A stretch of DNA of 64,000 bases. Origin: Martinezella lusitana. Lineage in GTDB: Bacteria > Pseudomonadota > Alphaproteobacteria > Rhizobiales > Rhizobiaceae. Positions 52,455 through 59,728 of the stretch are shown here, piece by piece. Position 1 is the stretch's first letter. Every line of letters starts with the position of its first letter. The position numbers were made by a program, and so were the translations under genes. Below the pieces are notes generated by a model, which saw only the letters and a program-made list of their open reading frames with translations, was not told the DNA's origin and did no database searches. The stretch is taken from NCBI RefSeq assembly GCF_014207095.1, contig NZ_JACHBG010000009.1:124001-188000 (forward strand). Reading direction: 5' to 3'.

Positions 52455-53378
52455 TTATGCCGGCTTGCGGCTCGAAAGCCATCGCTTGAACTCGACATTG
52501 GTGTCCGTCTGGATGGCGCCGACGCCCGCTTCGATGAGTGCGCCCCAAACGCCCTCGGGATCATTGACGGCCCGGCTGTCGTTGAAATCGAGATTGTGGG
52601 AAACGTCGAGGGTATTGATCCAGAGCCGGATGTTCTGGCGCTCTAATTCTTCTCGGCCGGCTGCGAGGTCGGCGATATCGGTGAACTTTACCTCTGCCAT
52701 CGGTGCGCGCAGCGCCTCGATGAGCCTGAGATCGACGGCAAATTTGCCCGACCTGACAGGGAACATTGGCATGTGCGGAATGGAGCCAAACCAGTCGGCG
52801 GCGAGCACGGGAAAGTCACCGCTCTCGGGCACAACATCCGACTTGATGATCACGTGATCTTCCGCACCTAGCCGTCGGACCGCGGCGATTACCAGCGGCA
52901 ATTCATGCGGAAACTTCGTATCGATATTGACGAACAACCGCCCGCGAGCTTCCTCGAGAGCTTCCTCCAAAGTCGGCACTCGTTCATCAGTGAGTGCGGC
53001 TGCCTCTCCGCCTGCGCCGTCGCGAAGGCGGAGATCGCGAACGGCGGAGAAGCTGCTTGCTCCAACTATGCCGCTACCGGACGTCGTCCGGTCGAGGGCC
53101 TTGTCATGGATGACGACGAGATGCCCATCGACGGTTGTTTGCGTGTCGATTTCGACGAACTCGACGCCGAGTTCGGCGGCAGCACGGATTGCGGCAAGCG
53201 AATTCTCAGGTGCCGCCGACCACACCCCGCGGTGAGCTATGGTGATGATTTCTCGATTGGAGCGCGACAGGAGATCGTAAATTTCGGAGGAACGGGACGA
53301 GATGGAGGCGGCGGCAGCGGTCGAGCCGGACATGGGCAGACTTTCTTCGGCGGGAATTTCCTGGTGGGTGAGAGACAC
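52455..53378 (-). CDS. Glycerophosphodiester phosphodiesterase
   Basis: A 307-residue GDPD-type TIM barrel. Near residue 47, IAHRGVWSAAPENSLAAIRA carries the catalytic histidine and PEN-type motif; FVEIDTQTTVDGHLVVIHD carries the metal-binding Glu/Asp and second histidine. It hydrolyses glycerophosphodiesters to sn-glycerol-3-phosphate and an alcohol. No signal peptide is visible, so it is probably cytoplasmic. GTG at 53378 is used; an ATG at 53333 with GAAGAAAG upstream is an alternative. It converges with the erythritol operon and may be independent of it, though its product is also a polyol phosphate. Confidence 0.85.
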   Translation of the reverse strand: MSLTHQEIPAEESLPMSGSTAAAASISSRSSEIYDLLSRSNREIITIAHRGVWSAAPENSLAAIRAAAELGVEFVEIDTQTTVDGHLVVIHDKALDRTTSGSGIVGASSFSAVRDLRLRDGAGGEAAALTDERVPTLEEALEEARGRLFVNIDTKFPHELPLVIAAVRRLGAEDHVIIKSDVVPESGDFPVLAADWFGSIPHMPMFPVRSGKFAVDLRLIEALRAPMAEVKFTDIADLAAGREELERQNIRLWINTLDVSHNLDFNDSRAVNDPEGVWGALIEAGVGAIQTDTNVEFKRWLSSRKPA

Positions 53379-53996
53379 AAGAAGCCCTTGTGTCGACCCG
53401 TCGACCTCAGGCGGCGACGGTGGTTCGTCTATTAATGCACAGAGGGTGTAATCCTTATGACAAAGGCTTGAAATCTGAGCAGCCAGGCCCCGCTAAAGCG
53501 TTGTGAGAAGAGTAAGGCCGGTCGCGGTGGAGGTTACGATTGGCTGTGTGGTGCCCGATCGCCTGCGCGTCATGTCGGTGGCAAGTGTTTCGTCCACAAT
53601 TGAGTCTCGCAGGCGGCAATTGAGTCCAAAATTTGGGGGGGCAAAGGAGGCTCCCAAGAGCCGTGATGCCTTTAGAATGCCGTCATTATCATGTCAGTTC
53701 TGTGGACAAAGCACGCGCGGTTGCTATTGAAATCCCAGCGAGCCTGCGAGGTTTCGGCTGGTGCCACACCGGTTAAAGTTCGTTTACGTTTTGTAACATT
53801 GCGGCCTTATTCGCCGCACATTTGGGTGGGCAATGTGGCGCCGACCCCGCTGAAGTGTGAAGGGGCGGACCAGCTACCTCTCAAAACTGCCCCCGTTGGG
53901 AGAGGAAACCAGAGCAAGGTTTCGCTTCATCATCAGTTCAGCGCATTGTCAGATGGCGCTGATAACTCAGCACCGGAATTTGCTGGACAACCGTAA
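53379..53996. other. Intergenic region with a 10-bp direct repeat
   Basis: About 620 bases between divergent genes with no defensible coding frame. CAATTGAGTC occurs twice (53597-53606 and 53617-53626), exactly 20 bases apart, like a two-site regulator target on one face of the helix. Confidence 0.4.
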
Positions 53997-54614
53997 TTGG
54001 CGCGCAAGACTGCTTTTATCGTCGGCAATGGAAGCCTGGAGAACGATCTCTCCGGGGCTATAGACAGCGCTGATTTCGTCATGCGCTTCAACGAGCCCAA
54101 CCTGGCGGACGACAAGAGCGGCACGCGAACGGACATGCTCATGCTGGCTGCCTCCAGTAAAGCCCTGCATCTGCGGATGGCTGATCCGGCATTTCTGGAA
54201 AATGCGGCGCTTAAATCCGCAAAGATCCTGATGCTTGCCTATCACCCGGAGGTGATCCGCAAATATCATCCCCGGCCCAATCTCTTCCAGCGTCTGAGTG
54301 GGCGCAGGGCCGATTGGACCACGCAGGCGATCGAACTCATGGGGCATGCCGGCAAAGAGATCCGAATCATGCCGCCGCAATTCTACGCCGACGGTTGCGC
54401 CGAACTCGGCATCACGGCAAACCGGATGCGCAAAGTCTTCCCTAGCACCGGCTTCCTCGGCATCTGCTACGCTCTCGCCAACTTCCCGGCCTCCGAGTGG
54501 CAGATCAGCCTGTGCGGTTTCGGTTGGCAGGGATGGAAGCGCCACGACTGGCAGAACGAGCGCGTCTGGGTCGAAAGCAAGATCGCAAGCGGTCTCATTG
54601 GAATTGCAGCCTGA
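53997..54614 (+). CDS. Glycosyltransferase family 29 (sialyltransferase)-like protein
   Basis: A 205-residue protein from a TTG; a TAA lies directly upstream in frame. The N-terminus TAFIVGNGSLENDLSGAIDS followed by DFVMRFNEP, and then GTRTD, matches the L sialylmotif layout (donor binding). PSTGFLGICYALANFPASEW with CGFG at 173-176 matches the S motif, and H183-x4-E188 (HDWQNE) the VS motif that includes the catalytic histidine in eukaryotic sialyltransferases. Similar rhizobial proteins are often labelled 'urease operon accessory protein', a name without functional support. No signal peptide is seen, so a cytoplasmic glycosyltransferase acting on a surface glycan is the best guess. Confidence 0.6.
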   Translation: MARKTAFIVGNGSLENDLSGAIDSADFVMRFNEPNLADDKSGTRTDMLMLAASSKALHLRMADPAFLENAALKSAKILMLAYHPEVIRKYHPRPNLFQRLSGRRADWTTQAIELMGHAGKEIRIMPPQFYADGCAELGITANRMRKVFPSTGFLGICYALANFPASEWQISLCGFGWQGWKRHDWQNERVWVESKIASGLIGIAA

Positions 54615-54660
54615 GACAGGCAATGCCATTCACTCGTGGATGCCGAAATGCAAAGCTCGA

Positions 54661-55647
54661 CTATTTCTGCCCGAGCAGGCCACGCAATTCCGGCAGCCTG
54701 TCATTCACCAGCCAGCCATAGTAGTTCTCTTCCGGCAGCTTCTTGCCGCCTGAAGCATCTGCGGCTTGCCGCAGAGCAATCGCGCGCCGCCGCGGCTGCC
54801 CGACATTGTAGAGCGTGGCCGTCAGACCCGGATTCTCGCTGATGTCGTAACCCTGGGCGCGATAGACATCCATGGCGTCCCGGACGATGGCAGCGATATA
54901 GATCACGCTGCGATCGGGATCCATGATGTCGCGATAGATCGCCTGCGGATCATCGGCCGACAGCTTCGAGAGCCCGCTTGTCGCATGCACCAGGTCGGTG
55001 GCCTCAAGAGCTGTGAGCGGGCTGATCTGGCCAAGGCCGAAGGTTTGTCCGGCAAAGAAGGGCTGGAAGAAGGCGCGCTGGAACGTCATGTTCTCATAGG
55101 TGACGCCATCGATCACCTTGCCGCGAAAGCTCTTGTCCCAGGTCTCGTCGCGGCATTCCCACAATTCGGCGCTGCCGGTGAAGGCGTCACAATGGGCGAA
55201 TTCCGGCTTCTTGACGAAGGACTGGACGTTCATGTCCTTGTAGCTGAACTTGAAATCCGCCTGTGAATAGGCCAGTGCCTTGACGTAGTAGGATTTTACC
55301 CTGTTGACGATCGTGATGTTGTAGGTGTGTTCGCCGACAAGCGCGCCGACGATATGGATCGGGTCGATCTTATAGGCTTGTGCGGCCTTCTTGATCGAAG
55401 CCATCAGATCCTTGTCTTCGCGAAGCACACCGACGATCTTCTGGTATTTTTCGTCGTAGGTCGTGTTGAAGGCTTTCGCCCGCAATGCCGACGTGTTCGG
55501 AACCGGCGGCTGCGTGCTATTGCGATTGCCGGGCGGCACGCGCACCAGTTCGTGACCAAAGCTGGCGCTCGTCAAGGTAAGGACGACAAGAAGACTGAGT
55601 GCCGGAATTCTCGACAGGCTTGTAAGCATACGCAAGTTGACTTTCAA
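54661..55647 (-). CDS. DUF1402 protein, secreted, lysozyme-like motifs
   Basis: A 328-residue protein of the rhizobial DUF1402 family. The start is a TTG at 55647 or an ATG at 55629; the latter gives MLTSLSRIPALSLLVVLTLT, a good signal peptide cleaved near SASFGHE. The body resembles a lytic transglycosylase: a glutamate in IVGALVGEHTYN, then FGLGQISPLTALEATD, then TLYNVGQPRRRAIAL, in the order expected for an SLT-type fold. That would mean cleavage of peptidoglycan in the periplasm, but this is inference and the family has no established function. It converges with the GT29-like gene. Confidence 0.65.
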   Translation of the reverse strand: MKVNLRMLTSLSRIPALSLLVVLTLTSASFGHELVRVPPGNRNSTQPPVPNTSALRAKAFNTTYDEKYQKIVGVLREDKDLMASIKKAAQAYKIDPIHIVGALVGEHTYNITIVNRVKSYYVKALAYSQADFKFSYKDMNVQSFVKKPEFAHCDAFTGSAELWECRDETWDKSFRGKVIDGVTYENMTFQRAFFQPFFAGQTFGLGQISPLTALEATDLVHATSGLSKLSADDPQAIYRDIMDPDRSVIYIAAIVRDAMDVYRAQGYDISENPGLTATLYNVGQPRRRAIALRQAADASGGKKLPEENYYGWLVNDRLPELRGLLGQK

Positions 55648-55742
55648 AAATTTTCCCCGGCACGGGGATGATCTTCATAGTCGATCAACCTGCAAAGGCA
55701 AGGGCGGTCGCTTCTTCTGCCCGGCGAATCACAATAAACTTT

Positions 55743-55792
55743 GCCTCAGGCAGCCTCAGGCAGCCTCAGGCAGCCTCAGGCAGCCTCTGGCT
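55743..55792 (+). repeat. Tandem array of a 10-bp palindromic unit
   Basis: GCCTCAGGCA is repeated four times without change and a fifth time with two mismatches. Each unit contains the 9-base palindrome GCCT-C-AGGC. It lies 66 bases before the small secreted protein gene and 96 bases upstream of the DUF1402 gene, between divergent starts. Confidence 0.85.
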
Positions 55793-55857
55793 GCAGTCGT
55801 GGATGTCAATACTGCCAAGGCGAGTTTCGGACTTGCCACCCTGTTTTTCGAGGGGGC

Positions 55858-56199
55858 ATGGTTTTCGAGGGAATTGCGTTGAAACATCTCGTAATGGCAG
55901 GCAGCATCCTGCTTGCAGCGGCGCCAGGTGAAGCCCTGCCGACGATGGCCGACGTTCCGGCACTCGCAAAGGCAGCGGTTGCGCGGCGTCTCGACGTCTC
56001 GCCATCAGCCGTTCATATACTGACCGCCAAGCCGAGCGAGCGAATGCCGGGCTTTGTCGTTTGCGGCCGCGTTGAAACATCGTCCGGCGCGGATGACGGC
56101 GAACGCTTTTTCGTGATCATACCGGGCAATTTCGCCATCCTCGACCAGGATGGCAAAGGTCTTGTCGATACCTACTGGTCAGCCAATCACTGCGAGTGA
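55858..56199 (+). CDS. Small secreted protein, function unknown
   Basis: A 113-residue protein from the ATG at 55858; a TTG at 55879 with GAGGGA upstream gives a cleaner signal peptide (LKHLVMAGSILLAAAPGEA). The mature ~85 residues contain RLDVSPSAVHILTAKPSER and FFVIIPGNFAILDQDGKGL and one or two cysteines; I do not recognise the family. Probably periplasmic. Its last 13 bases overlap the end of the convergent BTLCP gene. The palindromic repeat array lies upstream, and in one frame the reading is open back through the repeats. Confidence 0.6.
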   Translation: MVFEGIALKHLVMAGSILLAAAPGEALPTMADVPALAKAAVARRLDVSPSAVHILTAKPSERMPGFVVCGRVETSSGADDGERFFVIIPGNFAILDQDGKGLVDTYWSANHCE

Positions 56200-56861
56200 C
56201 CGGCCAACGCCTTGCTGATCATGGCGAGCTGTTCCGGCGTGCGGCCGGATTCAAGACGAACCCAATTGTTCGGATTGTCAGCGGACTGGCGCTTGATGAA
56301 GGTGTAGCCCGTCCCTTCCCAGGTTTTGACCGTGTCGGTGAGATTGTCGAGGACGAGGTCGCCATCGTTCGTGCGGGCCATCAACACGAGATGGCCCTCG
56401 TTGTTCTTGTCGAGAACGACCGTCAGCAGCAGTGCCGAGCGCGACCATCCGGCTTCCACAAGCAGCTTCTTTTTCAATAGAACATAGTCGTTGCAGTTGC
56501 CGGCGCCATCGTCTGGGTAGGTCCACCAGTTGATGATGCCGAGCTTGTAGATGCCGTAATGGTCGTTGTCGCCGACTCCCTGGATCTCATGGTTTACGAG
56601 AGTGTTGATTTGCTGCAACTGCGCCCAGCGCTCCTTGCCAAGCGTGATGAACTCATCGGATTTTTCCGCCGCCGTGCATTCCGCAGGCTGTGCCGAACAG
56701 AAGCCGGCCCAGCCGACTGGCGCGTTCGCCTCCGTGACCACGCGGGCGAATTGGCGGGTTGGCGCGTCCAAGGCTTTGGTCACCGGCTTTGCGGTGGTTA
56801 CCGTCGAAAACGATAGGCCGGCAACGAGGATAAAGCTTGCAGCGATGAGGAATGAACGCAT
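56187..56861 (-). CDS. Transglutaminase-like cysteine peptidase (BTLCP)
   Basis: A 224-residue protein from the ATG at 56861, which has GGAG six bases upstream; the ATG four codons before has none. The signal peptide is MRSFLIAASFILVAGLSFST. The catalytic triad is visible: the cysteine in DDGAGNCNDYVLLKKKLL (about residue 123), the histidine in NNEGHLVLMARTNDGDL, and the aspartate in LVLDNLTDTVKTWEG. BTLCP proteins are bacterial relatives of the LapG periplasmic protease. The substrate is unknown. It is convergent with, and overlaps, the small secreted protein gene. Confidence 0.8.
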   Translation of the reverse strand: MRSFLIAASFILVAGLSFSTVTTAKPVTKALDAPTRQFARVVTEANAPVGWAGFCSAQPAECTAAEKSDEFITLGKERWAQLQQINTLVNHEIQGVGDNDHYGIYKLGIINWWTYPDDGAGNCNDYVLLKKKLLVEAGWSRSALLLTVVLDKNNEGHLVLMARTNDGDLVLDNLTDTVKTWEGTGYTFIKRQSADNPNNWVRLESGRTPEQLAMISKALAGHSQ

Positions 56862-57176
56862 ACTCGGCTCCATGAATTGCGCTCATGAAATCCAATGCGG
56901 TCAAATTTATTCGGAAAAAGATCGTTCGCATTTTAGCGAAGTCGAGCTTTGGCGGCGACCCGCACGGATACCGGTGCCGCATCGACGCTTTCGCCTGGCA
57001 AAAATGGGCGCATCCGCACGGGCAATCGCGATAGCGGTGCCGAAAACATATGATATTTCATTGACATATCGCGATTGCTTGACGGCCTTGAACGCGTTTA
57101 TGATTTGGTTACATCAAATGCGGATCTCCTCGAGATGGGATGCGGGGAGCGAGCCGAAAACATAAAGGGAGGCCCC
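56862..57176. other. Divergent intergenic region before the beta-glucosidase
   Basis: About 315 bases. TTGACA (57061-57066) and TTGACG (57079-57084) are both present, but no -10 at a normal distance convinces me. AAAGGGAGG at 57165-57173 is the ribosome site of the next gene. Confidence 0.4.
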
Positions 57177-59648
57177 ATGATCGACGATCTTCTCGACAGG
57201 ATGACGCTTGAGGAGCAGGTTTCGCTGCTGTCCGGCGCCGATTTCTGGACCACGGTGCCAGTCGAGCGTCTCGGCATTCCGAAGATCAAGGTGACGGATG
57301 GACCGAACGGCGCGCGGGGCGCGGGCTCGCTGGTAGCTGGTGTCCACTCCGCATGCTTCCCGGTCGCCATTGCCCTTGGCGCGACCTGGAACCCGGCGCT
57401 TGTCGAGCGCATGGGGGTGGCCATTGCCGGCCAGGCCAAAAGCAAGGGTGCGTCGGTCTTGCTGGCGCCGACGGTCAACATTCATCGCTCCGGCCTGAAC
57501 GGGCGCAATTTCGAGTGCTATTCCGAAGACCCGATGCTGACGGCGGAGCTTGCGGTTGCCTATATCCAGGGCGTGCAGGGCCAGGGTATTGCCGCGACGA
57601 TCAAGCATTTCGTCGGCAATGAATCCGAGATCGAGCGGCAGACCATGTCGTCGGATATCGATGAGCGCGCGCTTCGCGAGATCTATCTGCTGCCATTCGA
57701 GAAGGCCGTTAAAAGAGCTGGCGTCATGGCAGTCATGTCTTCCTATAACAGGCTGAACGGCACTTATACGAGCGAGCACCCGTGGCTATTGACCGAAGTC
57801 CTGCGTGACGAATGGGGTTTCGACGGGATTGTCATGTCAGATTGGTTCGGCTCGCATTCGACCGCAACATCCGTCAATGCCGGGCTTGATCTTGAGATGC
57901 CCGGGCCTGCGCGGGATCGTGGCGAAAAGCTCGTCGCGGCGGTGCGCAACGGTGAGGTCAAGCCCGAGACGGTGCGTGCGGCTGCCGGTCGCATTTTGAA
58001 ATTGCTGGAGTATGTCGGGGCATTCGAGTCTGCTCCCGACCTTGCAGAGCACGCGCTGGATTTGCCCGAGGATCGTGCGTTGATCCGGCAGCTGGGGGCT
58101 GAAGGTGCCGTGCTTTTGAAGAATGACGGCATCCTGCCGCTTAATAAGGCCGGTCTTGGACATGTCGCGGTCCTTGGGCCGAATGCTGCAGAAGCGCGTG
58201 TCATGGGGGGCGGTAGCGCCCAGATTGCCGCTCACTATCGGATCAGCCCGCTTGAGGGGATCCGCGAGGCGCTATTGAACGCCAATAGCATCCGCCACGC
58301 GGTCGGCTGCCGCAACAACAGGCTGATCAACCTCTTCTCAGGTGACATCAGGGTCGAGTACTTCAAGGCGCGTAGCCTGGCCGGCCTGCCGGTTGTGGCC
58401 GAGCCGGCCCATGTCGGCGAGTTTTTCTGGTTCGACTTGCCGTCAACAGAGCTTGATCCGAGTGATTTTTCCGCGCGCATGACAACCTCCTACGTGCCCG
58501 CGGAGAGCGGCGAGCATGTGTTCGGCATGACCAACGCCGGTCTCGCCAAGCTTTATGTCGATGGCAGGCTGGTCGTGAACGGCTTTGACGGCTGGACCCG
58601 CGGCGACAATTATTTTGGCACCGCCAACGTCGAACAGAGACAGGGTATCCATCTTGAGGCCGGCCGGAGATACCAGGTCGTGGTCGAATATTGCTCTTCG
58701 GCAACGATGGAGGAAGGTATCAACATAACGGCTGTGCGCTTTGGCGTTGAGAAGCCGCTGGGCGAACAGGACATGGCGGAGGCGGTCGAGACGGCGCGCA
58801 ACGCGGATGTGGCGTTGCTGTTCGTTGGCCGCGACGGTCAGTGGGATACGGAAGGGCTTGATCTGCCAGATATGCGGCTGCCCGGACGACAGGAGGAGCT
58901 CATAGAGAAGGTGGCAGCGGTGAACGCCAATACCGTCGTTATCCTGCAGACAGGCGGCCCGGTCGAGATGCCGTGGCTCGGCAAGGTAAGGGCGGTCTTG
59001 CAGATGTGGTATCCGGGCCAGGAGCTGGGGCATGCGGTTGCCGATGTTCTGTTCGGCGATGCCGAGCCGGGTGGCCGCCTGCCGCAGACTTTTCCCAGGC
59101 ACTTGTCGGACAATTCCGCAATGATCGGTGACGAGGCCGTCTATCCGGGCAAGGATGGTCATGTTCGTTATGCCGAGGGCGTCTTCGTCGGCTATCGGCA
59201 TCACGACAACAGCGGCGTGGAGCCGTTGTTTCCCTTCGGTTTCGGTCTCGGTTACACGGATTTTTCCTGGGGCAAGGCGCAGGCATCGGCGGCGCAAATG
59301 GCTCTGGACGGCATCACCGTCACTGTCGACGTCACCAATATCGGCGATAGAAGGGGATCGGAGCTCGTGCAGCTCTATGTGCGGCCGCTCGGCTCAGTGG
59401 TCGAGAGACCGGACAAGGAACTCCGGGCTTTCGCCAAGCTCAAATTGGCAAAGGGCGAGACGGCCAGGGCTTCGCTCGTCGTCTACCCGCGCGATCTGAG
59501 CTATTTCGACGTGGAGGCGAAGGCGTTTCGTGCTGCCGTCGGTCGATACGAACTTCTGGTCGCAGCCAACGCCGCCGATATCCGCTCAATAGTGACGATC
59601 GAGCTTGCAAGGGAATGGATTGGGGAGGTTTCCGACCGTCTGGTCTGA
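57177..59648 (+). CDS. Beta-glucosidase, GH3 with PA14 insert
   Basis: An 823-residue enzyme without a signal peptide, from the ATG at 57177 with AAAGGGAGG upstream. The GH3 N-terminal barrel has VTDGPNGARG near residue 40, IKHFVGNESE near 145 and the nucleophile Asp222 in GIVMSDWFGSHS. The C-terminal GH3 domain has AVLGPNAAEARVMGGGSAQI and is interrupted at ~395-530 by a PA14 domain (YVPAESGEHVFGMTNAGLAK; VDGRLVVNGFDGW). A fibronectin-III-like end follows (LVQLYVRPLGSVVERPDKEL). The layout and length are those of the Agrobacterium Cbg-1 enzyme that splits plant beta-glucosides such as coniferin. It may release sugars from plant glucosides or cello-oligosaccharides in the cytoplasm. Confidence 0.9.
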   Translation: MIDDLLDRMTLEEQVSLLSGADFWTTVPVERLGIPKIKVTDGPNGARGAGSLVAGVHSACFPVAIALGATWNPALVERMGVAIAGQAKSKGASVLLAPTVNIHRSGLNGRNFECYSEDPMLTAELAVAYIQGVQGQGIAATIKHFVGNESEIERQTMSSDIDERALREIYLLPFEKAVKRAGVMAVMSSYNRLNGTYTSEHPWLLTEVLRDEWGFDGIVMSDWFGSHSTATSVNAGLDLEMPGPARDRGEKLVAAVRNGEVKPETVRAAAGRILKLLEYVGAFESAPDLAEHALDLPEDRALIRQLGAEGAVLLKNDGILPLNKAGLGHVAVLGPNAAEARVMGGGSAQIAAHYRISPLEGIREALLNANSIRHAVGCRNNRLINLFSGDIRVEYFKARSLAGLPVVAEPAHVGEFFWFDLPSTELDPSDFSARMTTSYVPAESGEHVFGMTNAGLAKLYVDGRLVVNGFDGWTRGDNYFGTANVEQRQGIHLEAGRRYQVVVEYCSSATMEEGINITAVRFGVEKPLGEQDMAEAVETARNADVALLFVGRDGQWDTEGLDLPDMRLPGRQEELIEKVAAVNANTVVILQTGGPVEMPWLGKVRAVLQMWYPGQELGHAVADVLFGDAEPGGRLPQTFPRHLSDNSAMIGDEAVYPGKDGHVRYAEGVFVGYRHHDNSGVEPLFPFGFGLGYTDFSWGKAQASAAQMALDGITVTVDVTNIGDRRGSELVQLYVRPLGSVVERPDKELRAFAKLKLAKGETARASLVVYPRDLSYFDVEAKAFRAAVGRYELLVAANAADIRSIVTIELAREWIGEVSDRLV

Positions 59649-59728
59649 CGCGCTGACTGCCATCGCAAGCATAGTGGATCAGCATCGGCGGGGCGCTGCG
59701 GCTTCGCCGATGCAGTTCAACTTGGTGT

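Noticed and set aside
53997..54614. Annotation as urease accessory protein
   Set aside because: No urease gene lies in the window, and the visible motifs are those of a GT29-like glycosyltransferase.
55743..55792. Possible CRISPR array
   Set aside because: The units are 10 bp and directly abutting with no spacers, and no cas genes are present.
58443..59297. 284-codon minus-strand frame opposite the GH3 gene
   Set aside because: It lies wholly within the PA14/C-terminal part of the beta-glucosidase and has no motif of its own.
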